From assembly GCA_009926305.1 (NCBI GenBank), contig RFPC01000019.1, forward strand, positions 1 to 37,650: a stretch of 37,650 bases of DNA, in the 5' to 3' direction. Under the pieces are notes generated by a model, which worked only from the letters and a program-made list of their open reading frames with translations, did not search any database and was not told the origin of the DNA. Of this stretch, positions 24,991-35,286 are shown in pieces; the first letter of the stretch is position 1; each line of letters starts with the position of its first letter. Source of the DNA: a bacterium. Its GTDB lineage: Bacteria; Bdellovibrionota_C; UBA2361; RFPC01. The position numbers and the translations under genes are program-made.

Positions 24991-25836
24991 TTAGGGTGTA
25001 TTCTCGTTGCCAACGGTGGACAGGAAGTTCGAGAGAAACTGATAAACGCCCTGGTCTTCTACCGATGGTGCCGTATAGCTAGCTGTAGATTTCACTTCAT
25101 CTGCAGCATTATCCATGGCAATGCCCCATTTTACCGTTGATAGAAAGTGAATGTCTGAAGCCCCATCACCAAATGCCATAAGTTCTTTTGGGGTACACGA
25201 TAGAGCATCGCAAATATAGTTGAGCCCATGAGCTCTGCCAGTATTCGCATGGGTCAGATTTAAGAAGTGAATATGAGGATGAGCTGCTCCATGACCAATT
25301 CCTATCTCAATATCTGGCACTCTGCGTAGGATTTCAGAGATGCATTCAGGGGAAGGGCTTCTCTCAAAGACAATCACCGCTTTCAGAAACGGTCCTTTTA
25401 TCTGATTGGGATCCTTAAAATCGAGAATCTGAGGAAGTTTATGTAGGTACTCTTTGTGTATAGTTGAGATGTGATTCAGTGCCTTTACATAATACGCATC
25501 AGAATCATAGAGTTCGACGTACCAATCGAACTCAGCGCAACAGGTTAGAATCGCCCTTATTTGATTTATCTCGAGCGCTTGTGAGTGAATCTCTTTCCAA
25601 TTTTCAGGACTCGTGAGTAGCGCTCCAGAGTAGCTCAAACACGGTACTGTTGCACGGATCTTTTCAGCAATTGGCTTCGCCGCAAACCAGGGGCGTCCTG
25701 TCGCAACTCCAACTCCGATGTTCCGAACATGAAGCCAGTCAATACTCTCTAGAACTTTCGGATGAATGGCTCCACTGCTGTCAACAATGGTTCCATCAAT
25801 ATCAAAATAGCAGGCTCTCGGGAGCATTCCGTTCAC
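24991..25836 (-). CDS. Cof-type HAD phosphatase (281 aa)
   Basis: Haloacid dehalogenase hydrolase, subclass IIB. The nucleophile motif FDIDGT gives Asp12 and Asp14; motif II is VATGRP, a conserved Lys lies in the FLKAVIVFE region, and motif IV is FGDGASD followed by GIAMDNA. Subclass IIB members dephosphorylate sugar phosphates and similar compounds. The GTG start at 25836 overlaps the lptA stop by 4 bp, so the two are translationally coupled. Its position inside the LPS operon suggests it could remove phosphate from Kdo-8-phosphate, a step otherwise done by KdsC, but no sequence feature proves the substrate. ATG 25827 is an alternative start. Confidence 0.85.
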   Translation of the reverse strand: MNGMLPRACYFDIDGTIVDSSGAIHPKVLESIDWLHVRNIGVGVATGRPWFAAKPIAEKIRATVPCLSYSGALLTSPENWKEIHSQALEINQIRAILTCCAEFDWYVELYDSDAYYVKALNHISTIHKEYLHKLPQILDFKDPNQIKGPFLKAVIVFERSPSPECISEILRRVPDIEIGIGHGAAHPHIHFLNLTHANTGRAHGLNYICDALSCTPKELMAFGDGASDIHFLSTVKWGIAMDNAADEVKSTASYTAPSVEDQGVYQFLSNFLSTVGNENTP

Positions 25837-26393
25837 GGGCTCTCCTGCGTCTTTTGCTTATTTTCCTCAGCTTGCTCTACTTTTTTCTTTTCTTTTGCTC
25901 CAGAGGCAGGACTCTTCTGCACGAGCTTTACTCGGACTTCACCCTCTGCTTCGCTGCGGTCTTCTTTTAAAAAGATTCTTATTTTATCTGCGTTAACGAT
26001 ACTTCCTTTCTCTTGTATCTCTGGATTTATGGTTAGGGTAATCGTCTCGGTTGCTTTTTCATAAATAGCGAGTTCACTGCGCGCTTGGGTGCCTTCTTCG
26101 CGAACAATAAAGACGTTATCGCGAGCGGTGATTTGTTGAATAACATTTTCAGCAGAATATGAAGCCTCGAGCTGATCACACGTCAGAGTCATATCTTCAT
26201 GAATGAGTTCAACATTACTTCGATACTGCACCTCGCGCCTTGATGCTGAAAGAGTCATCTCGTCTGCCTTAATGTACGTTGGTGCATTCTCAAAATCTGC
26301 ACGAAAAAGGGGCTGTTCAGCTTCCGGCACGTTTGCCAGTAGCGCTGGGGAATAGAGGAGGATGATGAGTATGATTAGCTTCGGTGCCTTCAT
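25833..26393 (-). CDS. lptA: LPS transport periplasmic protein LptA (186 aa)
   Basis: Forms the periplasmic beta-jellyroll bridge carrying LPS between membranes. The signal peptide covers residues 1-20 (ending ALLANVPE). The OstA/LptA repeat is visible as YIKADEMTLSASRREVQYRSNVELIHEDMTL-type strands (given here from residue 40 to about 70), then LEASYSAEN and the ITARDNVFIVREEGTQARSE run. The C-terminal 30 residues are a charged Lys/Glu tail that most LptA proteins lack. It is seven bases downstream of lptC and overlaps the HAD gene. Confidence 0.88.
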   Translation of the reverse strand: MKAPKLIILIILLYSPALLANVPEAEQPLFRADFENAPTYIKADEMTLSASRREVQYRSNVELIHEDMTLTCDQLEASYSAENVIQQITARDNVFIVREEGTQARSELAIYEKATETITLTINPEIQEKGSIVNADKIRIFLKEDRSEAEGEVRVKLVQKSPASGAKEKKKVEQAEENKQKTQESP

Positions 26394-26399
26394 ATTTGA

Positions 26400-27077
26400 C
26401 TAACCCCTTCGTTTTTTAGGCTCAAGAATGCTCGTGACATTTCGTAATATTTTATATTGTTCTATATCAAGACGGGCATGGAGACCGTCCCCTTCAACTA
26501 TAAACCAATTTCCTATTACCTGAACATGCGCAGATGTCGAAACGAGAGCTTTCTTATGATCATAAGAAGCCTCTGATGTTACTATTCTCATTTCACGTCC
26601 ATAGGTCACACGGACATCTTTCGGAAAGAATACGGACTGGAGTTCAGGGCCTTTGAGAATCAGGGTTGCCTCATTTGCCTTTAAAACAATTTTTTGCCCT
26701 TTCTCATCATTTGTGAAAAACAAGCATGCATCAATGTCTATGCGATTCTCTTCTGGAAAATAGCGCGCGTTTTGGCCTGTGACCTCCCATAAGACCTTCC
26801 CATCTCGAGTTTCACTCCGATGGAAATTCTCCAGAGCAAATCCCTCTGCTGGTTGTTCGCTCATGTCTCCGATTTCGGCTTCATGGGTTGTTTTTTTGAG
26901 CGGAGGTTCATCCGAAGGAAGAGTTGATTGCGATACTTGATCCTGATTTTCCAGCGGCGTAGTCGGCGCAAGAGATGACTGTTGATACCCGGTATTGAGA
27001 AAAAGCGCTCCAATAAAGAAAAAGAGAAGGACCAGAAGAATTGCTAGGAGATAGCTTGTTTTCCTATTGAGATACAT
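26400..27077 (-). CDS. lptC: LPS export protein LptC (225 aa)
   Basis: Single-pass inner membrane protein that receives LPS from LptBFG and hands it to LptA. A helix at about residues 9-28 is followed by a Ser/Pro/Thr-rich linker to about 75. The LptC domain then shows RDGKVLWEVTGQNARYFPEE and later VTSEASYDHKKALVSTSAHV, the repeated strands of this fold. It is roughly 35 residues longer than the E. coli protein, mainly in the linker. It ends 6 bp before lptA. Confidence 0.88.
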   Translation of the reverse strand: MYLNRKTSYLLAILLVLLFFFIGALFLNTGYQQSSLAPTTPLENQDQVSQSTLPSDEPPLKKTTHEAEIGDMSEQPAEGFALENFHRSETRDGKVLWEVTGQNARYFPEENRIDIDACLFFTNDEKGQKIVLKANEATLILKGPELQSVFFPKDVRVTYGREMRIVTSEASYDHKKALVSTSAHVQVIGNWFIVEGDGLHARLDIEQYKILRNVTSILEPKKRRG

Positions 27078-27097
27078 AACGTTACAGTCGGTGGGGC

Positions 27098-27976
27098 TTA
27101 TAATCCAACATCTTCATCTTGAACCACCTGAAAGATCTTTTGAAGGCTCTTTAGGAGGCGCGGCAGTTCGTCAAGTGGCAACATGCTATCACCGTCTGAT
27201 GGGGCAGATCTGGGATTTTGATGTGTTTCGATAAAAATGCCATCAACTCCAGTGGCAACAGCTGCTCGGCAGAGGGGATGACTGAAACGAGCATCCCCAC
27301 CAGATACCCCTTTTGCTCCTCCCATAGACTGCACAACATGTGAGCCGTCGAATATTACGGGGAAGCCGCTATTTCTCATCTGAACAAGAGAACGCATATC
27401 TACGACTAAATCTCGATATCCAAAGAAGGTTCCTCGTTCACAAAGGAGCACAGTAGCAGACTCTGAGTCTTGGCGAACTTTCTCCCCCGCGAAGGCAAGA
27501 TCTTGAGGGTGAAGGAATTGCCCTTTTTTGATGTTTACGATACGACCTGATCGTCCAGCTGCTCGTAAGAGGTCTGTCTGACGGCAGAGAAAAGCTGGAA
27601 TCTGCAGAATATCAACGCATCCATCAAGTATCGCTGGGTGATCTGGTAGGTGGATGTCGGTGAGCGTTGGCAAGTCTAATTGTTCTTGAATCTCTTGAAA
27701 GACAGGTATCGCTTCCTCAATTCCAATTCCGCGTGGGCTGTCAGCTTTAGTTCGATTTGCCTTATCGAAAGATGCTTTGAATACTGGGGCGAATCCATAC
27801 TGACTTGCAAGTTCTGCTATTCTTTCAGCGAGGGAAAGAGCATGATCTCGACTTTCAAGTTGACAAGGACCACAAAAGAGAAATGGCTTTGTGGGAACTG
27901 GCGTAGCAGATCGAGTCTCTGCCATCTTTTGAGCATGCGAAACGATGCTTTGAATAGTATGTGTTCGGTTACTCAT
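27098..27976 (-). CDS. kdsA: 3-deoxy-8-phosphooctulonate synthase (292 aa)
   Basis: Condenses arabinose-5-phosphate with phosphoenolpyruvate to make Kdo-8-phosphate. Signatures in order: FCGPCQLES, KASFDKANRTK, LTDIHLP, LQIPAFLCRQTDLL, NIKKGQFL, and GVDGIFIETHQNP at the end. Both Cys in the FCGPCQ region and the ETH histidine suggest a metal-dependent form, but the Cys pattern alone cannot settle it. It follows pyrG with a 76-bp gap and precedes lptC by 20 bp. It uses the product of KdsD at 4717. Confidence 0.96.
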   Translation of the reverse strand: MSNRTHTIQSIVSHAQKMAETRSATPVPTKPFLFCGPCQLESRDHALSLAERIAELASQYGFAPVFKASFDKANRTKADSPRGIGIEEAIPVFQEIQEQLDLPTLTDIHLPDHPAILDGCVDILQIPAFLCRQTDLLRAAGRSGRIVNIKKGQFLHPQDLAFAGEKVRQDSESATVLLCERGTFFGYRDLVVDMRSLVQMRNSGFPVIFDGSHVVQSMGGAKGVSGGDARFSHPLCRAAVATGVDGIFIETHQNPRSAPSDGDSMLPLDELPRLLKSLQKIFQVVQDEDVGL

Positions 27977-28052
27977 ATCGACCTGTATAGTTTGATTCAG
28001 ACGTCCTTCAACAACCAGTCTGTTTACATGAGTCGAAAGCGGGTATTACTCA

Positions 28053-29786
<1,734 letters not shown>

Positions 29787-29832
29787 TCAGTTTGGGATAT
29801 GGTACATGAAACGTAGGATTAAAGCATGTCTA

Positions 29833-29851
29833 GAAAGAAAGATTTTCTTTC
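29833..29851 (-). terminator. A/T-rich hairpin between the 289-aa gene and pyrG
   Basis: GAAAGAAA (29833-29840) and TTTCTTTC (29844-29851) are perfect 8-base arms with a 3-base loop, 11 bp past the stop of the membrane protein gene. The stem is weak because it is nearly all A/T, and the T-rich part lies within the arm. Confidence 0.35.
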
Positions 29852-29861
29852 CTATAAAATG

Positions 29862-30731
29862 CTAGAGAGTTTGAGGGGATACCGCAGTCCGTAGATATAG
29901 CTCTAGCCGAAACAAACTGAGGTAGAGAACCAGCAATACGCCAAGACCACTTCCCAAGAGAGGATACTGGATAAAGATATTTTGGACTACGGTGTGAAGG
30001 GTTTCAGTCGGATAAATTGGGTCTGAGAGCGATGCAAGGGAGATGAGCTCTGAGAGGATGTTCGGTGACACGCTCATGGGACTGGCGATAAGTTTTAGGG
30101 CGACTGGTAAAAGTATGGGAAACAGCCAGATACAGAATCGTCGACGCATAAAGTCCAACACCTCTTTGAAAGCATCAAGGCCCGTTAGGGATGAGGCGAT
30201 GATTACTTCTGGCAATGGATTAAGGAATACAAAAGCGGAGAGAGAGAAGGTGATCAGGAGCACATTATTATCAAGAACCGATAGTAACAGATGCACGATA
30301 AAAAGAGGAAATGCCACTGAGAGAAGGGCAAAGAAGAGTTCCGAATTAAAGCGAAGAACATCCATATAACTCTCTTTGCGGGCTGCTCTTCTTACATGTA
30401 TCCATGGATCCTGTTCTTCAGTGATTTTTTTTAATGAAAAAAATCCTCTACCCGTTGAGAGCTGAGCCTTAGTTGCCATCGTCAGCCATTGAAAAAGGTA
30501 GGTGAGCCAGACTAATTGGATAAGAGCGAGCAAGAAGCCGCCACTCACTCCCAGTCTGGAATAGTGTATAACACTCCCCAGGAATTGGTAGAGAACGAAT
30601 GCAGAAAGAAAAAGAGGAATGAGAATTGGCTGACGAAGAAGCGTCTTGGCTGCTTTCATTGCAGCCTGAAAATAGAGTGAGATAGTAGCGAATGGCTCTT
30701 TCGAGTTCATCATTGATAATCTCTTTTCCAT
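29862..30731 (-). CDS. Integral membrane protein, unknown (289 aa)
   Basis: Six or so hydrophobic helices at about residues 37-55, 63-88, 130-150, 152-172, 195-215 and 250-272, with a polar loop rich in Lys/Arg at 100-125 (RRAARKES). The second half has PEVIIASSLTGLDAFKE before the fifth helix. This layout resembles DUF-type membrane proteins of the YihY/DUF4013 size class, but I cannot assign a family. It lies between pcnB and pyrG on the same strand, 29 bp from pcnB, so it may share the pcnB transcript. A second Met at residue 7 is another possible start. Confidence 0.6.
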   Translation of the reverse strand: MEKRLSMMNSKEPFATISLYFQAAMKAAKTLLRQPILIPLFLSAFVLYQFLGSVIHYSRLGVSGGFLLALIQLVWLTYLFQWLTMATKAQLSTGRGFFSLKKITEEQDPWIHVRRAARKESYMDVLRFNSELFFALLSVAFPLFIVHLLLSVLDNNVLLITFSLSAFVFLNPLPEVIIASSLTGLDAFKEVLDFMRRRFCIWLFPILLPVALKLIASPMSVSPNILSELISLASLSDPIYPTETLHTVVQNIFIQYPLLGSGLGVLLVLYLSLFRLELYLRTAVSPQTL

Positions 30732-30760
30732 GATACCACGTATGCTAGTTCACTTGGTGG

Positions 30761-32029
30761 CTATCCACGTGCCCTTCGCTTCGGAGGGGAACGCCTTCCT
30801 TTTCGAGTACGAGTTCTGGTCCCATGCCCTTTTGTCCTAGCGATAGCCGCTTGAGATACGAGCTCGAGAAGCTTTCCGTCTGAATCATCACCTTCCAGCC
30901 ACCGTAAAAGGTGCTCCAGATTTCTTATAGATTTTCTTCTTTCAAGATTAAGCTTCTTTACTTTTTCAATTGGCATCTGGCGTAGCCGAAGCCAAAGGGC
31001 GAGTAGGTCATCAATCCGTTCACGTTCTTTTCTCGGAACCATCAGTTTAATGAAACAGCTCTTTAAGTGATCAACCAACTCTTCTCGCTCAAGCTCCTGC
31101 TCAAGAAGCTGTTCTTTCGAACTCGGATAGGCAACAAGAAATATAGCAAAGAGCCCAAGAATTGCAGTTAAGGGCTCTTCAATTTTATGTTCTCGTAAGT
31201 GCGAATCCATACGTTCGACAACAGTAGAAAAGTAACTATTTTCGGTGAGTAGGGCAGCATCATTGAGTAGCAACTCGGGTAACAAGTGTGTCAGGAGTCC
31301 TGTGTGTCGCAGAAGACGCAGTGTCGGCAGCGCAGCGCCGCCTGAGAGGTCTCTCTTAAACTCTTCGTAGACCCGTACTTGAGAAGCCGTTGTTAGCAGC
31401 TCATGGTGATGTTTTATCGCGTCAACACTCTTTTTCTCGATTTCAAAGCCCGCTCTAGCAGCATGTCGAACCGCACGGAGCATTCTTACTGGATCTTCTT
31501 CAAATCGGACTGCAGGTTCCCCAATTATTCGGATGGTGCCTGACTGCAGGTCTTTCATTCCTCCTACATAATCAATAATTGAAAATGTTGAGAGCTCATA
31601 AAAGAGAGCATTGATCGTAAGGTCACGGCGATACGCATCGGTCGAAGGTGTGCCGTATGTGTTGTCTTGCTCCTCTATGTCTTTTTCTTGGCTATCATTT
31701 TGAGAAGATGCTTTTGAGGAATCGCGAAATGTTGAAACTTCTATAATTTTCTGGTTTCTAAAATAGATGTGGGCGAGCTTGAATCTACGTCCAATAATCC
31801 TACAGTTACGAAACAGATTTTTTATTTTTCTGGGTGTTGCATCAGTTGCAATATCAAAGTCTTTCGGTTTTTTGCCGAGTAATAAATCTCGCACGCCACC
31901 TCCAACGAGGTACGCTTTATAGCCGTGACGAATGAGTCGATACATAATCTTCAGAGCATCGGTGTCGATATCTGCTCGAGATACGCAGTGATCATTTCGC
32001 GGATATATCTTGGGTGAGGTAGAGTTCAT
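30761..32029 (-). CDS. pcnB: Poly(A) polymerase I-like nucleotidyltransferase (422 aa)
   Basis: Adds A tails to RNA 3' ends to promote decay, or adds CCA to tRNA in some lineages. The catalytic site is GGGVRDLLLGKKPKDFDIAT, with Asp57 and Asp59 as metal ligands. IGRRFKLAHIYF and RRDLTINALFY follow, the PcnB-type pattern (the RRFxLAH block separates bacterial poly(A) polymerases from CCA enzymes). The C-terminus is a basic tail of about 20 residues rich in Arg and Lys, typical of PcnB. AGGA five bases before ATG 32029 fits the start. A sigma-70-like promoter is visible upstream. Confidence 0.88.
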   Translation of the reverse strand: MNSTSPKIYPRNDHCVSRADIDTDALKIMYRLIRHGYKAYLVGGGVRDLLLGKKPKDFDIATDATPRKIKNLFRNCRIIGRRFKLAHIYFRNQKIIEVSTFRDSSKASSQNDSQEKDIEEQDNTYGTPSTDAYRRDLTINALFYELSTFSIIDYVGGMKDLQSGTIRIIGEPAVRFEEDPVRMLRAVRHAARAGFEIEKKSVDAIKHHHELLTTASQVRVYEEFKRDLSGGAALPTLRLLRHTGLLTHLLPELLLNDAALLTENSYFSTVVERMDSHLREHKIEEPLTAILGLFAIFLVAYPSSKEQLLEQELEREELVDHLKSCFIKLMVPRKERERIDDLLALWLRLRQMPIEKVKKLNLERRKSIRNLEHLLRWLEGDDSDGKLLELVSQAAIARTKGHGTRTRTRKGRRSPPKRRARG

Positions 32030-32047
32030 GAATCCTTTGGGTTCAAT

Positions 32048-32075
32048 TTGAAGATGATTTTGTAGTCCCTATACT
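32048..32075 (+). promoter_or_regulatory. Possible plus-strand promoter
   Basis: TTGAAG (32048-32053), a 16-base spacer and TATACT (32070-32075). Four of six and five of six positions match the sigma-70 boxes. It points towards the hairpin at 32112. Confidence 0.3.
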
Positions 32076-32095
32076 ACCGTAGCTTTTCGTCTCAA
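32068..32095 (-). promoter_or_regulatory. Possible promoter for pcnB
   Basis: On the minus strand: TTGAGA (32090-32095), a 16-base spacer and TATAGG (32068-32073). It would start transcription about 30 bp before the pcnB ATG. It overlaps the plus-strand candidate. Confidence 0.35.
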
Positions 32096-32111
32096 TTCTT
32101 TATACTTCACG

Positions 32112-32150
32112 ATAATCGTTTTCTCTGCAGAGGATTATCCCGCCTTTTTT
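32112..32150 (+). terminator. Hairpin and T run with no gene upstream
   Basis: ATAATC (32112-32117) pairs with GATTAT (32133-32138) around an inner CTC/GAG stem, and a six-T run lies at 32145-32150. A GC-rich CCCGCC separates hairpin and T run, so this is a poor intrinsic terminator. The pcnB gene on its left is read the other way. Confidence 0.25.
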
Positions 32151-32420
32151 GGGCTCACGTTTCACTGCATGCCTGCGGTAAGAGCCTTACTCTTTTAGAC
32201 GGGAGAGGCAACGCATAGGACAAAAGGCTGGTAACAGACTGAAAATGCTATGCTTATTGCAGCTGTGAATTTCCTTAAGTTTCCGCAGAAAGCGGTCGAA
32301 TTACTCTCTGTGTGTGAGATGTGTGCGAATTCTAATTTTCTATTACGAAGATACCCATGCTTTTGTGAGTTCAGAGACCTCTGAGCACGCTTGAGATCGG
32401 TATGAAAAAGGAGAGGAAGC

Positions 32421-32657
32421 ATGGCCAGGCCCGTGTATCCATACGAGTTGAGTGACCCCGATTTTGTTTGGTTGATAGAGACCTTTCTTGAGGCACGTTC
32501 GGATTTCGTGACGCTTCAAGAATCATGTCTGCCTGTAATCTTATTTCAAAGAACGATGGCGCAAGTAGATCCTGAAGAGATGCTCCTTGGTCTTGACTCA
32601 CCATTTGAAAAGCTTCTCTTGCCGGAGACAGAAGAAGAGTCAAACAAGGAGGAGTGA
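32421..32657 (+). CDS. Small protein, unknown (78 aa)
   Basis: AAGGAG (32408-32413) seven bases before ATG 32421 supports translation. The product starts MARPVYPYELSDPDFVWLIE, then has a helix (TFLEARSDFVTLQ) and a segment CLPVILFQRTMAQVDPEE, ending in a very acidic tail. The mix of Trp, Tyr, Phe and one Cys suggests a folded domain. The YPYELSDPDF start gives an impression of a conserved small family, but I cannot name one. It ends 25 bp from the convergent phosphomannomutase gene. Confidence 0.65.
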   Translation: MARPVYPYELSDPDFVWLIETFLEARSDFVTLQESCLPVILFQRTMAQVDPEEMLLGLDSPFEKLLLPETEEESNKEE

Positions 32658-32682
32658 GCTTTTGGCTGGAAGTAGAGAGATT

Positions 32683-34068
32683 TCACTGTAGTCCAGCTAA
32701 AATCTCATCAACGCCTTGTCTCATAATGGCTTCGTAGGATGCGAGTAACTCGGGGGTTTCTGCTTCAAATCGCATTACTAGAGCTGGCTGGGTGTTTGAA
32801 GCCCTCACTAATCCCCATCCTTTCTCGAACTCGACTCTTACTCCATCGGTGAGATCGGTTTTGTAGTCAGAGAATTTACGTTGAGCCTCCTCTGGTACCT
32901 GGAACTTGATATGGTCAGGGCAATCGACCCTAATTTCAGGAGTTGAAATCGCTTGTGGAACATCTCGAAGGAGTCCTGAAAGTGTCTCCTGTGTATTGCT
33001 GAGCAGCTCAATGAGGCGACCTGATGCGTACATTGCATCGTCGAATCCGAAAAAGCGATGTTTGAAAAACATGTGACCGCTCATTTCCCCTGCAAGATCA
33101 GCATCTTCCTCGTAGAGCTTCTGTTTAATGAGTGAGTGGCCAGTCTTCCACATTATCGCTCTGGCCCCTTCTTGAGCCAGCGTATCAAACAGTCGAGATG
33201 AACATTTTACATCTCCAATAATGGTTGGTTTCGAGATGTCTCTTAAGAGCGCTTGTCCATAAATTAAGAGAAGCATATCGCCAAATACAATATCCCCTTT
33301 TTCATCTACCACCCCAATGCGATCGGCATCCCCGTCCCATCCGATTCCACAATCAGCATTTTCACGGATAACGGCAGCTTTTAAGTCTTTGATGTTTTCA
33401 AGCACTGTTGGATCTGGATGGTGATTTGGAAAGTTTCCGTCGGGGTCACAATAGAGTTCAATTACCTCAACGCCGAGTTGCTTGAGAAGCTCTGGACCGA
33501 CCATACCGCCTACTCCATTGCCGGCGTCAACGACGACCTTTAGCTTTCGAGGACCCATATGGGGTTTGATATTCTCTATGAGATAGCTCAGATATTCAGG
33601 CAAGATAAGATTTTCCTTGATTAAGTGGGGTATAGGTGTGATCTGAGCTTCTTGATGACATTTCATTAAAGCGAAAAGTTCTTGAATAGCACTTCCGGAT
33701 AGAGTGGTTTTCCCCCGACATATTTTGAACCCATTCATGTTAGATGGGTTGTGGCTGCCGGTAACCTGAATGCCACCCGCAAGCTCTCGCTGATAGAGCG
33801 AAAAGTAGACTTGCGGTGTTGGACCCATACCAAGCAGTTCCACGGGTCTGCCAGTCGCAGAGATTCCTTCTGCTAGTGCTTGCGCATATTCTGGAGAACT
33901 TAACCGACAATCGTATCCAATGCTGACTGGTAGTTCGGTTTTCTCACGAAGAGTTTTTCCAAACGCAAACCCTAGAAGTCGAGCAAATCCTGCATTGAGA
34001 TCTTCATCAACATTTCCTCGAATATCATATTCCCGAAATGCTTGGGGGTTGAGGTGAATTGCTGACAT
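32683..34068 (-). CDS. Phosphomannomutase/phosphoglucomutase (461 aa)
   Basis: Alpha-D-phosphohexomutase of the AlgC/ManB type. The catalytic phosphoserine is Ser105 in TGSHNPS, the Mg-binding loop is DGDADR (245-250), the sugar-specificity loop is GEMSGHMFF, and the phosphate-binding site is RASNTQP near residue 430. GEMSGH is the PMM/PGM form, so the enzyme likely supplies mannose-1-phosphate and glucose-1-phosphate for LPS or other glycans. AAGGAG a few bases before ATG 34068 supports this start over the longer frame, which overlaps surA. It lies 25 bp after surA in the same direction. Confidence 0.92.
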   Translation of the reverse strand: MSAIHLNPQAFREYDIRGNVDEDLNAGFARLLGFAFGKTLREKTELPVSIGYDCRLSSPEYAQALAEGISATGRPVELLGMGPTPQVYFSLYQRELAGGIQVTGSHNPSNMNGFKICRGKTTLSGSAIQELFALMKCHQEAQITPIPHLIKENLILPEYLSYLIENIKPHMGPRKLKVVVDAGNGVGGMVGPELLKQLGVEVIELYCDPDGNFPNHHPDPTVLENIKDLKAAVIRENADCGIGWDGDADRIGVVDEKGDIVFGDMLLLIYGQALLRDISKPTIIGDVKCSSRLFDTLAQEGARAIMWKTGHSLIKQKLYEEDADLAGEMSGHMFFKHRFFGFDDAMYASGRLIELLSNTQETLSGLLRDVPQAISTPEIRVDCPDHIKFQVPEEAQRKFSDYKTDLTDGVRVEFEKGWGLVRASNTQPALVMRFEAETPELLASYEAIMRQGVDEILAGLQ

Positions 34069-34093
34069 ATTTCTCCTTAATGTTCGGCTAAAT

Positions 34094-35101
34094 TTATATT
34101 TTCTTGTCCACAGCAAACTTAGAGGTCAACTCTCGAGCGAAATATAGCTTCATTCGCTCTTGGAGTTTTCTCTCTTCTAGTTGAGCTCGTATTTCGCTTC
34201 TGAGCTCTGTATTTGTCGTGTTACTTTTATGACCAAGAAAGCGGTTTTCAATAAAGAAGAGGTGAAAGCCAATAGGTGTCTCAATAATCGAAGAAACCTG
34301 CTGCTCTGGTAGTTCAAACAGGGCCTCAAAAATAGCTCCATGAAGGTCCTCTTCGCTAAGAACGCCGAGTAGTCCTCCGTCGACTGATTCTGGCCCGTGA
34401 GAAATTTTTGAGGCCTCTCGTTTAAAGTCATCCAGAGACGACGCGTCACTTCGTACGCGCTCAAGAGTCTCTTTTGCTGCTGTCTCTGACTGCCGCTCCC
34501 GGTAGAGTACTATTTGCCGTAACTTCATTTTTGTTCCGCCAGTCTTGAGCTCTGGATGCTGAGCAAGATACTCGTTGATTTCTTGCTCACCAATGCTGGT
34601 TCCTTCTCGCATAATTTGATTGGCGAGCTTGGTTTTTAAAATGTCGATTTCTACCTGTTCCTGCAATTGTTCAATGGTCGTATTCTGCTCCTGTAGTGCT
34701 CTTTCAAACGTTTCACGAGATAGGCCATTTTGTTGAGCAAGGCGGTCGATATAAAGTTGAATCTCGTCATCGCTTACGCCGATTCGTCGATCTCTGCTTT
34801 CAGCTCTTAGGAGATGTTCAGTAATGAGCTGTTGAAGAGCATTTTGAATTTGTTGGTTCTGAGCAGCATCAGAGAGGGAGGTCGGATAAGCCACGCCTGA
34901 CCTTTGCACAACGTCAGTTAGAGTAATAGGAGTGTTATCGACGGATGCTACAACAGCATCAAGTAGTTCAGCGAAGGCAGGAGGAGATAAGGTTACAAAG
35001 ATTCCTATTACAATAGAGAGCAGAGATTTGTGTATGAAAGGTATGTTTCGAGATACTTCCTCAGAAGCGGATGATACTCGTGAGTCATGGTTGTCGATCA
35101 T
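34094..35101 (-). CDS. surA: SurA-type peptidyl-prolyl isomerase/chaperone (335 aa)
   Basis: Periplasmic chaperone for outer membrane proteins. The signal peptide has an unusually long polar start (residues 1-25) before the hydrophobic core and the cut site after AFA (about 44). The SurA N-terminal domain follows: VVASVDNTPITLTDV and LLRAESRDRRIGVSDDEI. One parvulin domain (about 190-290) contains MKLRQIVLY and ESVDGGLLGVLSEEDL and ends with the ETPIGFHLFFIENR motif. E. coli SurA has two parvulin domains; this one has one, as in many other phyla. It is next to mfd in the same direction, a pairing seen in several proteobacterial groups. Confidence 0.88.
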   Translation of the reverse strand: MIDNHDSRVSSASEEVSRNIPFIHKSLLSIVIGIFVTLSPPAFAELLDAVVASVDNTPITLTDVVQRSGVAYPTSLSDAAQNQQIQNALQQLITEHLLRAESRDRRIGVSDDEIQLYIDRLAQQNGLSRETFERALQEQNTTIEQLQEQVEIDILKTKLANQIMREGTSIGEQEINEYLAQHPELKTGGTKMKLRQIVLYRERQSETAAKETLERVRSDASSLDDFKREASKISHGPESVDGGLLGVLSEEDLHGAIFEALFELPEQQVSSIIETPIGFHLFFIENRFLGHKSNTTNTELRSEIRAQLEERKLQERMKLYFARELTSKFAVDKKI

Positions 35102-35195
35102 GAAGGTGGTTCCACAAAATTGAGCGTAATGGCTGAGAAAATTGTGACAGATAGTGCAAAAAGTTCAAGGTATAACCGATGAAAAACCATAATTA

Positions 35196-35212
35196 CCCAC
35201 AACGAATGTGGG
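35196..35212 (-). terminator. Hairpin between mfd and surA
   Basis: CCCACA (35196-35201) and TGTGGG (35207-35212) form a perfect 6-bp stem with a 5-base loop. The minus-strand RNA continues TAATTATGGTTTTTC, so a T run comes ten bases later. It lies 75 bp after the mfd stop and before surA, which suggests that surA has its own promoter. Confidence 0.4.
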
Positions 35213-35286
35213 AATAAGTATTTGCGTCATACATTTCATGAAAAGTTCGAGTTGTCATCCATTTCTCATGTTTTGAGTCAGATGCC

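Larger units (their letters stand above)
32030..32420. other. Gap between pcnB and the 78-aa gene
   Basis: The 391 bp hold back-to-back promoter-like sites near 32048-32095 and a hairpin followed by a T run (32112-32150). From 32160 to 32400 I see only a 44-codon frame (32250-32384, plus) with five cysteines but no ribosome binding site, and the leader of the 78-residue gene. No tRNA, tmRNA or other known RNA fold was recognised. Confidence 0.5.

Noticed and set aside
32250-32384. 44-codon plus-strand frame with five cysteines.
   Set aside because: No ribosome binding site and no sign of selection on the frame; may be chance.
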